64,000 bases of DNA from Larix kaempferi (GCA_027924585.1 BSBM01001445.1:620001-684000), one strand, 5' to 3'; shown: positions 10,426-21,010, counted from the first letter of the stretch. The notes: a model not told the origin generated them from the sequence alone. Program-made: numbers and translations.

Positions 10426-10826
10426 AATAGTTCAGCTGAAAATAGATATGGACCCCAGGTATGTTCGACTTCCTAATAGTTCAGGTGTTTCACTTGGCCA
10501 CCAATGCTATTTGATGGCTTGCGTATTGGGGCAGTACCCCTCACTCCACGGCTCAGGTAAAACTGATAACTGCTTTGCCACAAACGACAGCTCGTGGTTT
10601 ACCTCACAGGTGGGAACTAGTCAATCATGTAGGGGTCGTTACCCTTTTCACTGGCAGGTCCTCTCAATGGGCCAACTACTTTGGGGTTCCTGTGGTACTC
10701 CTCACAATGAGTTTTAGGGCTTATGACCAAGTACTTCCCACAGTTAAGTGGATAGGGATTATTCCCAGATTCGAAGCTGCGAAAATTTTTTTTGACAGAA
10801 ATTTCACCCAGCGAGCCCAAGAAAGT

Positions 10827-10838
10827 GCTCTGATACCA
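10827..10838 (-). other. Primer-binding site of element B
   Basis: On the - strand TGGTATCAGAGC, two bases inside the 5' LTR, complementary to initiator tRNA-Met. Confidence 0.9.
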
Positions 10839-10840
10839 GA

Positions 10841-11135
10841 TGTGAAGAACCTGCAATAATTAATTAATGCAAATACACGAGATGTCAGAAATAACAACTC
10901 AGAATCACTTTTATATTGATCACAGGCCACTTCGAGGGGGCAACCTCCTTCGAGCAAGCTCAATACAATTAACTTCACGGTGCCTTCATAGGCCTCAACA
11001 CACACTTATTTACTAAGTCTAGGCGCCAATACTATGAGTCAAAACCATGGGCCAATACAAACTATGGATCAACAAAACTATGGGCGACTTACAAAGCATA
11101 TGCGCCAACAATAATAACACAAACTATGGATCAAT
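10841..11135 (-). repeat. 5' LTR of element B, truncated
   Basis: It matches 6880-7174 of the other LTR, then stops at ATGGATCAA where A-LTR sequence resumes. The outer 78 bp or so are lost. Confidence 0.88.
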
Positions 11136-11366
11136 TTAGGATGAATTTGAATGACCTTAGATCCATTCGAATTCTATTGACAGTTATTGTATTGTATTCA
11201 ATTTTCACAGTGCGAGATCACAACTGATGTATGATTAAAGTGTTATTCTCCTTTTATGTGTTCATGAGTGATTATTGACTATATTCTTCTCTTCTTCTCT
11301 GCACTTCTTGAGTGAGTTTTGTGTGAGGTTTGTTTCAGCTATGAGATCTTCCTGCAGATTATCACA
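11136..11366 (+). repeat. 3' LTR of element A, second segment
   Basis: It matches about 4206-4436 of the 5' LTR and ends ATTATCACA. The TSD CTAGG follows at 11367-11371. Confidence 0.9.
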
Positions 11367-11371
11367 CTAGG

Positions 11372-11434
11372 AACTAATGAACCAAACAACATAAGGGTCG
11401 ATGGCATGTCTATGATGGGAATATTGTTCTAACA
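11372..11434 (-). repeat. Left (3') LTR of F, second segment
   Basis: It continues F LTR text (AACTAATGAACC, CATGGCATGTCTATGATGGGAA) and ends at the LTR edge TTCTAACA. A pyrimidine run (CCCTCCCTTAAG, 11435-11446) follows, which is the polypurine tract on the - strand. Confidence 0.88.
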
Positions 11435-11446
11435 CCCTCCCTTAAG
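11435..11446 (-). other. Polypurine tract of element F
   Basis: On the - strand CTTAAGGGAGGG, flush with the LTR start TGTTAGAAC. Confidence 0.85.
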
Positions 11447-11784
11447 CCAAAATGGTTGTGAGCATGAGAAATAGGGCCCAAGCAACAAATTTTTATGGTC
11501 ACCCTTTACATTATTAATCCATGTAAAACGAGGACAGAGGCAAAACCACATGGGAAAATCCTCCCTAAAAAATGGACATGAAAGAGATACCAAAATTTAT
11601 TCTCTCCAGAAATCCAAGGATGTTAATATGTCTGGAGGAATATTCTTCTTTGGAAGATGTGGAATGTGCTCAACTAGATCATAAACATGTAAAATTGCAT
11701 GATGGAAGTTGAAGCCATGTAGAACAATTGAAACATAATGATAATAGAGTAAATGCATGTGCTCTTCAGGCTTAAATTTCGAAC
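11447..11784 (-). pseudogene. 3' end of the F interior
   Basis: On the - strand this continues the F gag-like gene beyond element C. A decayed reading KPEEHMHLLYYHYVSIV followed by HHAILHVYDLVEHIPHL can be traced near 11600-11760. I do not recognise a domain. The last 5 bases (CGAAC, 11780-11784) are the TSD of C. Confidence 0.45.
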
Positions 11785-12372
11785 TATTATTGTAATTGTA
11801 ACTTCAGAAGATATTCCCTTGTATTTTATATTGTTATTATTATTGTATTTTATTTGTACCTCCGACGAAGATGTTTTTCCCTCTGGTCAGAGATGTCATT
11901 ATTACATTTGGTGATGTAAAGTCATTGAGGTAAAACCTCCATTGTATGTTGGGGAAATAGATCCACTAGAGTCAAATGTATTAGGGTTATTGAGTATCCT
12001 AGAGAACTCGACACAATCAGGTTTAGTTGGGGCCGACCTAGCTAGTGAAAAGGTCATGTGAAAGATAAATTATAAATAGAGAGCAAGTATCTCTCATTTG
12101 GACACACTCACTCACTCAAGTTTGCATTAGTGAGAGAGAGAAGACAAGTTTGCATAGGAGAAAAGAGAGAGAGATGTAGAAGACTATCTTGTTTTGGGGT
12201 TTTCCATTTTGTGATATTGTATCGGTGATGATTCTATCTATGAGGAAGTTGCAGGGTTTTATCCTTTATGGTTTACCCAAGGAAAATATTTGTGTCTCTT
12301 GTGTTATGTTAAGCATGTTATTCTTTCAGTTAAGATCCTAGATAATATTGATTAAAAGTAGAAAATCTAACA
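11785..12372 (+). repeat. 5' LTR of element C
   Basis: 588 bp; matches 17287-17876. TATAAATA at 12071-12078 is the probable promoter TATA box, followed by CACTCACTCACTCAAG. It ends AAAATCTAACA. Confidence 0.92.
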
Positions 12373-12384
12373 TGGTATTAGAGC
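12373..12384 (+). other. Primer-binding site of element C
   Basis: TGGTATTAGAGC, flush with the LTR; one mismatch to the initiator tRNA-Met type. Confidence 0.88.
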
Positions 12385-12808
12385 TAACCCGAAAGAAGAT
12401 ATTGTGCAGTCGCAGGAAACTAGGGATTCTAAGTTTTAGGTATTCTCTCCACAGATCATCAAGAAAAGGAGGATAGGCTAACTCTCCCTAGGAGGGCGCA
12501 TATTTCTATCGAAGCAGAATCTGATTCTGAGAATTTTCATTTTTTGGCCTGTCACTACAACCGGAGGAAAACTAGGGCATCAGTTATTTTGGGATTTTGT
12601 TCATAGATTTGGAGAAGTGAGTACATTGGAAAACTCACCTTGAGGAGGTGCAACTACATGTCCAATCAGAAGTTCCAAATTCCAAGTTTGGAAAAATAGG
12701 GTTTTGCTAACAAGCCCTAGGCCAACCAGCTCCACTGAACCAGTTTGGGCATCTAAAAGTGGTAAGACCTAAAAGCTTTGCTATTTCCATTTGAAGTTCT
12801 CATTCAAT

Positions 12809-13675
12809 ATGTCTCACCACACCAAGCTTGAGGATAAGCTTGAAGGAGCTGATAACTTATGAGCATGGAAGTATAGGATTTCCCTTGTCCTTGAAGAAAA
12901 TGAATTGGACAAGTATGTGAATGAAGATGTTCCAGCACTAGAGGGCGATGAGGCTAAGGCCATCCATAAGAAGAACTTGGTTAAGGCCAAGAGAATTATT
13001 GTAGACTCAATTAAGTATCATCTCATCCCACATGTGTCATCCTCGAATACACCTAAGGAGATGTTCGATGCTTTAACGAAGCTATTTGAAGGGAAGAACA
13101 TCAATCATAAGATGACCTTGAGGAACGAGCTTAAGAATGTGAAGATTCAAAATGCAGAGACCATATAGTCCTATTTCACAAGGGTCTCTCAGATCAAGGA
13201 GCAACTTGAAGGAGTTGGATAAAAGTTAGAAGAAGGAGAGATTGTGATGACCACCCTGAATGGTCTCCTGAGATCATGGAATTCATTCATTCAACGGATA
13301 TGTGCCAAAAAGAAGTTGATCACATTCAGTAGATTATGGGAAAAATGTTCAAAAGAAGAAGCTTGACTTGTGGCACGAGAATAGAAGATGGGAGAAAATG
13401 ATGATCAAGATCTCACAACACACACCAGAATAAATCATAACAAGAGGGAGCACCATCATCATAATAAGAGGGAGAAATGCCATCAAAATCAAAGGGAGAA
13501 CTATAGAAGATCCATCAGAGATATATCCAACGTTAGATGTTATACATGTGATGAGAAGGGACACTACTCTAGATATTTTCCCAGAAATAGAGGCTCCAAC
13601 AAGAAGACCAACAAGAAAAGACACCATGCTCACACCACAGAAGATGATGAACTAGCAAGGAAAATAACTAGATAA
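12809..13675 (+). pseudogene. gag: Gag of element C (broken)
   Basis: ATG at 12809 (MSHHTKLEDKLEGADNL). In-frame stops occur at 12860-12862 and 13166-13168, and further ones in 13215-13385. Text such as VKAKRIIVDSIKYHLIPHV, MTLRNELKNVK and YFTRVSQIKEQLEGVG is the copia Gag (UBN2-type) domain. A zinc knuckle CYTCDEKGHYSRYF near 13540 keeps C-C-H but has Phe for the last Cys. Gag of element D (44400-45185) is the closest relative in the window. The tail is His/Asn/Lys-rich. Function lost. Confidence 0.85.
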
Positions 13676-14574
13676 GAAGAAAGAGATGATTCTCCAAGTG
13701 ACGAAGAATACGTATTGTAATGAAGGTAACCAGTTACAAGGGTTCATTCAGAAGGTTCCACCTAATAAGGTGAAGCTAGAGATGACTTTCGGTTTTACAT
13801 GAAAGGAGTAGGAAAAGATCCTACAAAGTTGGACTCCAGAAACAAATAAGGATCAATTCTCTATGGAAGAACCTCTCATCCATTTCGGCATTGGTTAAGA
13901 TATAGAAGAAGGGGAACACAGAGTCTACTCCAATACAAAGAACAAGTGATCTACAATGTAGAATACTTTCTCAACATTTCCGATCATAAACAAAAAAGGC
14001 ACAGGACCTCAGAATCAGACGATGAAGAAGAACACTTTGTCAGAGACTCTAGTAGTTCCCGCAATGAAGGAAAGATTAGGAGGGAGTCCACGCAACAACC
14101 AAACAAAGATAATTATTTGAATTGTCATTTCTTGTATATCTAATTACTTAAATGATATTGTTAATACATGTACATATTTATGTTCCTAGAGTTAGGATGT
14201 GTATTATGCGTGTTAGAAAAGTTGCATTAATAAACATAATACTACTAATATGCAAGTAATGGGTAAGTGGCCAATGGTACTGTACAACATTCCATTGATA
14301 CTTATCTAGAATTAAAACTCATTGCTGACATGTTGGGAGTAGTGCATGCTCTTAAAAATGTTCTGGTAGAGATGGAAGGAATCTAGAAAGTTACCGTATG
14401 AATACGGGATATGGATGAATGTTGTATTGAAGCATTGGCTAAGATAATTGCATGACCGTATGACCTATGTCTTTATGTGTAAAAATTTGTTCTGAAAAAC
14501 TATGATATTTTTATAATCATACAACTAAATTTGAATTGTAGGAAAGATCATGTACCATCACCTACAAGAGAGAA
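13676..14574 (+). other. Non-coding module in place of protease and integrase in element C
   Basis: Where a complete copia element has protease and integrase, C has about 0.9 kb without recognisable coding. From about 14100 to 14555 it aligns with 39790-40235 of element E (shared landmarks: ATGATATTG, ATACTACTAATATGCA, TGTTCTGGTAGAGATGGAAGG, ATACGGGATATGG). The shared block ends in both elements with a T-rich stretch, TTGTAG, then GAAAGATCATG, which looks like an intron 3' splice site. AT content is high. Possible origins are a captured host intron or an ancestral non-autonomous lineage. Confidence 0.6.
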
Positions 14575-16440
14575 TTGTTTCGAAGAACAAGCGATGAAGG
14601 CTTAGCATACATCAAATCCAAAAAATTACCTATCGAGGAGACTGAAGAACCTAAAGTTCCCAGGATCAGAGATGTAGTAATGGAAGAAGCAGTTCCAGAA
14701 GATCATGAAGACTGTGATATGACAGAACCACAAGAACTTGTAGATCCACCTCGTGAGAATAAATCCCACAAGGGGAAACCACCATGGGTACGAGAATAAA
14801 TACAAGATGCAGAGAAGTGTGGCACTCCAGAGGGGATGCACAGAGAAAGAAAAATACCTAGTCCATACTCCAACTATGTATCCTTGTTGTGCGGCATCAT
14901 TGACAAAGAACCTTCCAACTATAAGGAAGCAACATAGAAGAAATAATGGAAGGATGCCATGATCGAGGAGTACCAATCGATTATGAAGAATGATGTCTGG
15001 GAGGTAGTTCTGAGACCAGAATGGAAGTCTGTTGTGACTTTGATGTGGATATACAAGATCAAGCATGTTGCAGATGGTAGCATCGATAAACACAAGGAAA
15101 GGTTTGTGGCACATGGCTTCTCCCAGAAGGAAGGAATAGACTATGAGGAGACATTCGCACCTGTAGCCAGATACACTTCCATCAGATATGTACTTACATT
15201 GGTTGCAGTGATGAAATGGAAGGTACACCAGATAGATGCCAAGACAACATTCTTGAATGGTTTAGTAGAAGAGGAAGTGTATGTGTAGAAGCCACTGGAA
15301 TTTGAGACACATTATAGGTAGACTCCTGTGTGCAAATTGAATAAGGACTTTTATGGATTGAAGCAGGCACCCAGAACGTGGTATGGCAGGATGGATAACT
15401 TCCTAATGAGATTAGGATTTACCAAGAGTAAAGAAGATTCCAACATTTACTACAAGGTTGAGGTGGGAAATCCAGTGATACTTCTACTATATGTAGATGA
15501 CCTGTTTGTAACAGGGGAGGATGAGCTCATTACAGATATGAAGAGGAAGCTTTCCATAGAGTTTGAGAAGAAGGACTTGGGGATGATGCATTATTTATTA
15601 AGCATGGAGGTGTGGCAGAATGTAGATGGAATCTTCCTTGGACAAGGGAAGTATGTAGTGGAGATTATGAAGAGATTCCGAATGATGGACTACATGGCTA
15701 TGGCCACACCCATGGCATCGAACTTGAAGCTATTGTGTGATGCTTCATTAGAGTCAGTTGATGCCATGATGCATCGTTAGATGATTAGTTCATTGATGTA
15801 CCTAACGAACGCGAGACTAGACATATGGTTTGTTGTGAACACCCTAATCCAGTACCTGATGGATCTGAGACATGTTCACTTGATTACTGCAAAGCATATA
15901 TTGAGGTACCTGAAGGGTATAGTTGAATATGGGCTCAAGTATGACGCGAATCAGAAGATTAACCTGCAGGGTTATGTTGATTCAGATTGGGAAGGCAGTG
16001 TCGTTAATAGAAAGAGCACTTTGGGATGCTTCTTCAGTATGATCTCTTGGTTTAGTATGAAGCAGTCGTGCGTGGCACTGAGTATAGCTGAAGTAGAGTA
16101 TGTTGCATCTTGTTCGGCTAGTTGTGAGGAAGTATGGATTAGGAAGCTACTGTCTGATTTGTTTGATCTCTAGTTAGAGGCGACTTGTATATTCTGTGAC
16201 AACAAGAATTGTCTGAAGTTGTCCGATAACCCAGTGTTCCATGACAAGTCGAAGCACATTGAGATCAAGTACCACTATATCAGGGATATGGTGCAGAGAG
16301 GAGCAGTGAATCACTAGTATGTAGCGATAGAGGAGCAGATAGCTGATGTGTTGACCAAGCCGTTAGCCAGAGTGAAGTTTGAGTACTTTAGAGAGAAGCT
16401 TGGTGTTCTCTTGATCGAGGTTCCTCCCAAGAGGAAGTGA
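14575..16440 (+). pseudogene. pol: Reverse transcriptase and RNase H of element C (nonsense-broken, one frame)
   Basis: All coding stays in frame 1 from 14575 to the stop at 16438. The first part (EEAVPEDHEDCDMTEPQE) is the linker that normally follows integrase. RT begins near 14959 (MIEEYQSIMKNDVWEVV). Catalytic residues are in VHQIDAKTTFLNG and LLLYVDDLFVTGE. RNase H shows GYVDSDWEGS, AEVEYVASCSAS and EEQIADVLTKPLARVKFEYF. In-frame stops at about 14797, 14935, 15286, 15319, 15778, 16171 and near 16315 kill it. Frame integrity suggests decay by base substitution and not by indels. Confidence 0.9.
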
Positions 16441-16469
16441 TGATATTGGAAGACACAAATGCACTAGAT

Positions 16470-16865
16470 CCATCCTCACATGGTGGTAGGTTTGTCCTCC
16501 CATGTTGGTAGGTGTAAGGGTTGGAGCCATTCTCGCATGGTGGTAAGTTTGTCCTCCCATGTTGGTAGATGTAAGGGCTAGGCCATTCTCGCATGGTGGT
16601 AGGTTTTTCCTCCCATGTTGGTAGATGTAAGGGATGGGTCTCGCATGTTGGTAGGTTTTTCCTCCCATGTTGGTACATGAGGTCTCGCATGGTGGTATTT
16701 TTTTCCTCCCATGTTGGTAGACGAGAGTCTCATATGGTAGTAGGTTTGTCCTCCAATACTGGAGACGTTGTGAGGTCCACTGGTCATAAGACACTGTGTG
16801 TGCACCTAGACATGATCTCACATGGTGGCAGGTTTGTCCTCCCATGCTGGTAGACGCAGGATGAC
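16470..16865 (+). repeat. Tandem array between pol and the 3' LTR of element C
   Basis: About seven copies of a 45-57 bp unit built on TCCTCCCATGTTGGTAGA and TCTCGCATGGTGGTAGG. It has no similarity to the arrays of D and E but occupies the same place. Long open frames on both strands across it (for example 16363-16905 on -) only reflect the repetition. Downstream, 17100-17220 is GATGATGAT-rich. Confidence 0.85.
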
Positions 16866-17277
16866 TGTTGTGGGACATGTGATGTGCATCTGGGTTGTGC
16901 TCCATGTGATGATGAGATGATCTGGAGACGATGAGGTGATAGTAGGAGACGTAGGTGATTGTTGTGGAAATGTAATGATTGATCCTGGGATGTACCTATT
17001 TGATGGCTTGCTTGTAGAGATGATGAATACCTACATGAGGGCTAGGCATACTTCCAACATGAAAAAGGGTTGGCTCTGTAGAAATTCCTATGATGAGTAA
17101 TTTCAAGAGATGTCACCAATCGATGATTGACATGATGAGGATTGTAGCAGCAGTGACGATGATGATCCAGTGATGATGATGATGTTCCAGCATTGATTAT
17201 GATCCAATGATGATGACGTTATCCAGACTTGTGTCCAAAAGGGTTGATGACTGTGGAAAGAGAATACCTTCCTTGTT

Positions 17278-17286
17278 AAGAGGGAG
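17278..17286 (+). other. Polypurine tract of element C
   Basis: AAGAGGGAG, ending flush with the 3' LTR start TGTTGTTG. Confidence 0.75.
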
Positions 17287-17876
17287 TGTTGTTGTAATTG
17301 TAACTTTGGAAGATATTCCCTTGTATTTTATATTGTTATTATTATTGTATTTTATTTGTACCTCTAACGGAGATGTTTTCCCCTCCGATCGGAGATGTAA
17401 TTATTACATTTGGTCATGTAAATTCATTGAGATAAAACCTTCATTGTAAGTCGGGGCAATAGATCCCCTAGAGTCAAATATATTAGGGTTATTGATTGTC
17501 CTAGAGAAGTCGACCCAATTAGGTTTAGTTGGGGCCGAACTAGCTAGTGAAAAGGTCAAGTGAAAGATAAAGTATAAATAGAGAGAAATGATCTCTCATT
17601 TGGACACACACTCACTCACTCAAGTTTGCATTAGTGAGAGAGAGAAGACAAGTTCGCATAGGAGAAAAGAGAGAGAGCCGCAGAAGACTATCTTGTTTTG
17701 GGGTTTTCCATTTTGTGATATTGTATTGGTGACGGTTCTATCTCTGATGAAGTTGTGAGGTTTTCTCCTTTATGGTTTCCCCAAGGAAAATCTTTGTGTC
17801 TCTTGTGTTATGCTGTGCATTTTATTCTTTCAGTTAAGATCCTCGATAATATTGATTAAAAGTAGAAAATCTAACA
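17287..17876 (+). repeat. 3' LTR of element C
   Basis: 590 bp, TG to CA; TATAAATA at 17573-17580. Followed by the TSD CGAAC (17877-17881). Confidence 0.92.
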
Positions 17877-17881
17877 CGAAC

Positions 17882-18151
17882 CAAACAGGGTTCCAGGTCC
17901 AAAAGAGACTTGATATGCTTTAGAATAAGTGACCCCAAGAGAATCATAAGGCTCTTGAAGCATCAACATTGAACTAAGAGAGTTGTAATCATCTCCAAGA
18001 AAGAGGAACAAGAGTCCTAAATGTGCCAATGTTATGGCTAAGGCTTCTCCATCTTTAAGTGAACTTGAAGAAATTATGCTAGTCATGGTGTAGGAATACA
18101 TAGGAAGAAAAGAGTGTGAAGTAATGAGATATCTTCACTTGACTTCCAAAT
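17882..18151 (-). pseudogene. Middle part of the F gag-like gene
   Basis: On the - strand this follows the stop near 18152. An open stretch (18101-17871) encodes a Ser/Leu-rich segment without a recognised domain. It probably continues the C-terminal tail of the F Gag. It is cut at 17877 by element C. Confidence 0.4.
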
Positions 18152-18796
18152 TTATCCTTGACCATATTTTGAACCAATACTCTCATGTGAAGAAAGAAAC
18201 TCTTCTAGAGGAGGCTCACTATAATTAGCAACCAACAACCCATCTTCAACATTCGTAATAGAATACATAGTGGAGAAAGAAGTGGAATCGAGAGACATCT
18301 CTTCAACAGTATTGATGGCAGCACCTCGTATTTTATCTTCATGAAAAACATAGGAAGCCATAGAGGAAGAAAGTTGTGTTGAATCATTTGTTGAATCTGT
18401 ATCTTCTTCTTCATTTTTAACAACTTCTTGAGAAATGCATGAGGCTGAGACCTTTGGAGGGAGAACACATGAGGAGGTGTCCATTTTCTTTCTCTCCATA
18501 TAGCTAATATCTTCTTTATGCATGCTAAGAGATCTATCTCGATTTCTCCAAAGCTCAAATGGATACTCAACAGAATTAATGAGATAATGCATTCTAGGAG
18601 GTATAGGCACACACATAGTTCCATATGCTCTATCACAGTCATTGAGCTAATCACTCTTCTCTTCATAATATTATGGCTCGCTCACAGCACCAATGGACAC
18701 ATCAAAGAGAAATTTTCTCTTGAGATATGCACACATATTTTATTTCCACTTTGAATAGTTGAATGGAGAGAGGAGAGGAATTCCTTTCGAATCCAT
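18152..18796 (-). pseudogene. gag: Gag-like gene of element F (broken)
   Basis: ATG at 18796 on the - strand, 78 bases inside the PBS. Residues near 12-25 (SPFNYSKWK) and YLKRKFLFDVSIGAV form the copia/TR-GAG Gag N-terminus, followed by LNDCDRAYGTM and MHYLINSVEYPFELWRN. Stops at 18740-18742, 18671-18673 and 18647-18649 interrupt it; after the third, 155 codons are open from 18616 to 18152. The tail is acidic and Ser-rich (NEEEDTDSTNDSTQLSSS). No protease, integrase or RT follows, which defines F as gag-only. The homologous start in element A supports the assignment. Confidence 0.8.
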
Positions 18797-18873
18797 ATTG
18801 AAGTTTTTGTAGACACCTGCAAAACACACACTTGGAAATCTATTTCAGAAGCAAGACTAGGATCCACTACGAC

Positions 18874-18885
18874 GCTCTGATACCA
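18874..18885 (-). other. Primer-binding site of element F
   Basis: On the - strand TGGTATCAGAGC, flush with the inner edge of the right LTR (18886). Its position fixes the - orientation of F. Confidence 0.92.
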
Positions 18886-20080
18886 TGTCAAATTTTATAT
18901 GTGTCACAAGTGGATCTAGATTACTAGAGAAAGATTCACTTAGAATTTACCAAACATAGACATGAAAATAGAATAAATATGAAGCAGAACACAAGAGCAA
19001 AACACTCATGTGGATTAATCTTCCATTACATTATTATTCAACAACATGTGTACAATATATAGATGCTCTCAAGAGACAAAATAGAGAGACTTAGAGGTGA
19101 TTCAATTAGCTCACAATAATGAGGGGTTACCTACACTAATTCCCCACTAATTGACATTAATTCCATCCAACTCATACTTGGACCTCACGATTTGGTCAAT
19201 AACACCTATTGTTGGTTGTCGAGCTTGATCTTCATGACTCAAATATGTTGTTGTTTCAGCCTTTTTTGCACCCTAGTTTTGTATGATATTCAGGTGGACT
19301 ATACACTCATCCCAATGGGGGAGTGTGGGGGGAATCGACCCCCCATGGGGGTCCAGGGGAGAATCCTCTGAAAGAATTTTTATGGGTTGTTTTGTTGGCC
19401 AACAGTTTACGGGCCCATGGTATTGGGCCAACAGTTTAAAATGAAGACATTGTAATACAACTGTGTAATGCATTGTAGCATTGTAAAGATCTCTATGATT
19501 GTGTAAGAGAGACTGAGAGAGAGTGAAGAGGAAGTTGTAGCATATGTGTTGCAGGTTGTATCCCTTGATTTGTTGGATGGCATAATAATAAAAGGACTGG
19601 AATTTTTTCCATGGATGTAGCCCATATTGGGTGAACCACATTATATTGGTGTCTCTCTTGTATTGTATTTATGTGATTTATATTTGCATCTTGTTTATTG
19701 TTATTGCTCTCCGGTCCTGATTTTCTAACACCTATGAGCTCCATGAGTGGAGGAACAAAGTAGTGGAGTAGTGGTTTTATGAGCACCAGTGGCCATTAAT
19801 ACACCAAATAGAGCAAATCAAGCATGTAGCGCCCTTGGACTCCTTCAAAAAGGGAAATGGTCATAATGGCATCCTAAGAATTAGCGAATGGGTGCATTGA
19901 CTCCCCAAACTAAGGAAATATGGCGCTCTTGTGGACATACAAGGTGGATAAGGCATATCACTATTCTAAGTAGTCAAATGTGGACAAACATGTGGTCCAA
20001 GAATCTAGACTAGGCACTAATGAACCAAACAACACTAGGTATAACAACATAAGGGTCCATGGCATGTCTATGATGGGAAT
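18886..20080 (-). repeat. Right (5') LTR of F, main part, with a solo LTR inside
   Basis: Its inner edge is TGTCAAATTTT at 18886. The LTR text is 18886-19204 and 19736-20080, split by a solo LTR. It matches 3206-3715 and 11372-11434. Its last 12 bases lie at 35561-35572, beyond element G. Confidence 0.88.
19210..19730 (+). mobile_element. Solo LTR inside the F right LTR
   Basis: 521 bp, TGTTGGTTGTC to TTTCTAACA, with TSD CCTAT at 19205-19209 and 19731-19735. The other F LTR has the corresponding uninterrupted site near 3408-3425 (GGTCAATAAAAATATGAGAGCC). No internal sequence remains, so it is a solo LTR left by LTR-LTR recombination. It shares no clear similarity with the other LTRs here. 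Orientation is inferred from TG...CA only. Confidence 0.88.
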
Positions 20081-20995
20081 TGTTACGGAGAAAAACTTCC
20101 TATGGCTTGGGGTAGACCACAATAGACAGATGACTACCATAAATCAACTCAATTCTCAATACAATTCTATATAAATGAAAATGCTACGATGTGGATAAAT
20201 GACCAACCTTCAACTGGACGTTCAAAGTAGATCCTCGTTGAGATTTCCAATCTCTACACTTGAACCTGCATCTTAGTCTCAACAACAAAAACAAGCAAGT
20301 GCATATAATATATGAAAGATATTAGCATAGACAATATCATGGTCCATAATATAATAAGCAAATGTACCCAATGTTAATTAACCATTCACAACATTAATTG
20401 GACGAGAAAATGAGTATTTCTATTAATGAAACAAGAAGTACATAATACAACCTCTTGCCGACAACTCATCTAAACCGAGAACTAGGTCCCTCCACTTGTG
20501 TCTCCACCACTTCAATCCCCCATGCAATGGAAAACTCAAACTATGAAGGAGTTTGGTAGGTGAACATAAGAGGTTCACAAGAACTAGGATGAATGGATGT
20601 AGACTCAAGCTATGGAAAAAATTCAATAGAGTTTCAATGCTGTCTCTTTCTCCTCCTTCCATGTACCATAAGAGCTCAATCTATCGCCTTCCAAAGGTAG
20701 GTGAAAGGTCGAATCGAGTCGTTTCGGGATACATGGAGGGCCAAAGGTCACCCTAAGACCGTTTTTTGGAGTAAAAATAGAGTTTTTTACTGTAAATTAC
20801 CATTTAACGTGATGTACACAGGCTATAGTGGGACAGCCTGCGCATGCGCGAGTTGCAGCAAAGCAACTCGTGTACAGGAACAAAAATAGGGAAAATTGGG
20901 TTCCTGAAGGGAAAAAAGTGGTTCTAAGTCAATGAAATGAATATCATAGGCCAAATAGTAAAAATTCTCATAGGGTGGAAAAGTACGCTGTAACA
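20081..20995 (-). repeat. 3' LTR of element G
   Basis: 915 bp, TGTTACGGAG to CGCTGTAACA on + (inverted TG...CA holds on - too). It matches 34667-35555; the left copy has about 26 extra bases near 20260-20285. Confidence 0.92.
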
Positions 20996-21010
20996 GATGC
21001 CCCCTAATGT
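20996..21010 (-). other. Polypurine tract of element G
   Basis: On the - strand TTAGGGGGCATC directly before the LTR. Confidence 0.65.

Larger units (their letters stand above)
6880..11135 (-). mobile_element. Element B: internally deleted Ty3/gypsy element
   Basis: LTRs at both ends (6880-7252 complete; 10841-11135 truncated), a - strand PBS at 10827-10838 and a - strand polypurine tract at 7253-7265 define the element and its orientation. Gag and protease are recognisable at 8456-9796. The core of RT and the catalytic core of integrase are missing, leaving only RNase H end, integrase zinc region and integrase tail fragments in 7282-8192. It is therefore a deletion derivative. Its right LTR and part of the surrounding A LTR were lost together, so no TSD is visible. 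Confidence 0.88.
3716..11366 (+). mobile_element. Element A: non-autonomous gag-only LTR element, holding element B in its 3' LTR
   Basis: LTRs of about 720 bp (TGTTGGAATATTC to TTATCACA), an initiator-Met type PBS and a polypurine-like GGGG before the 3' LTR mark a copia-type element. The interior (4437-6592) has only a gag-like N-terminus and a further open frame. Protease, integrase, RT and RNase H are absent, so it would have depended on enzymes from another element. TSD CTAGG flanks it. The gag start resembles that of F, so both look like members of the TR-GAG class. Confidence 0.85.
11785..17876 (+). mobile_element. Element C: Ty1/copia element lacking protease and integrase
   Basis: LTRs of 588 and 590 bp, PBS at 12373, polypurine tract at 17278, and TSD CGAAC (11780-11784 and 17877-17881). 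Internally gag (12809-13675) and RT-RNase H (14575-16440) are present. The stretch between them has no integrase or protease but a non-coding module also seen in element E. A tandem array fills the region after pol. The 5' LTR starts TA instead of TG through one substitution. Many stops make it inactive. It is inserted in the interior of F. Confidence 0.9.

Noticed and set aside
14626-15228. 200-codon - strand frame opposite C RT
   Set aside because: Hydrophobic antisense shadow of the RT coding strand.
16363-16905. 180-codon - strand open frame rich in NMGGQTYHHAR-like repeats
   Set aside because: It lies antisense over the C pol end and tandem array; openness comes from the repeat composition.
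18874-18885. tRNA gene fragment
   Set aside because: The match to initiator tRNA-Met is only the 12 bases of a primer-binding site next to an LTR, as at the other PBS sites.
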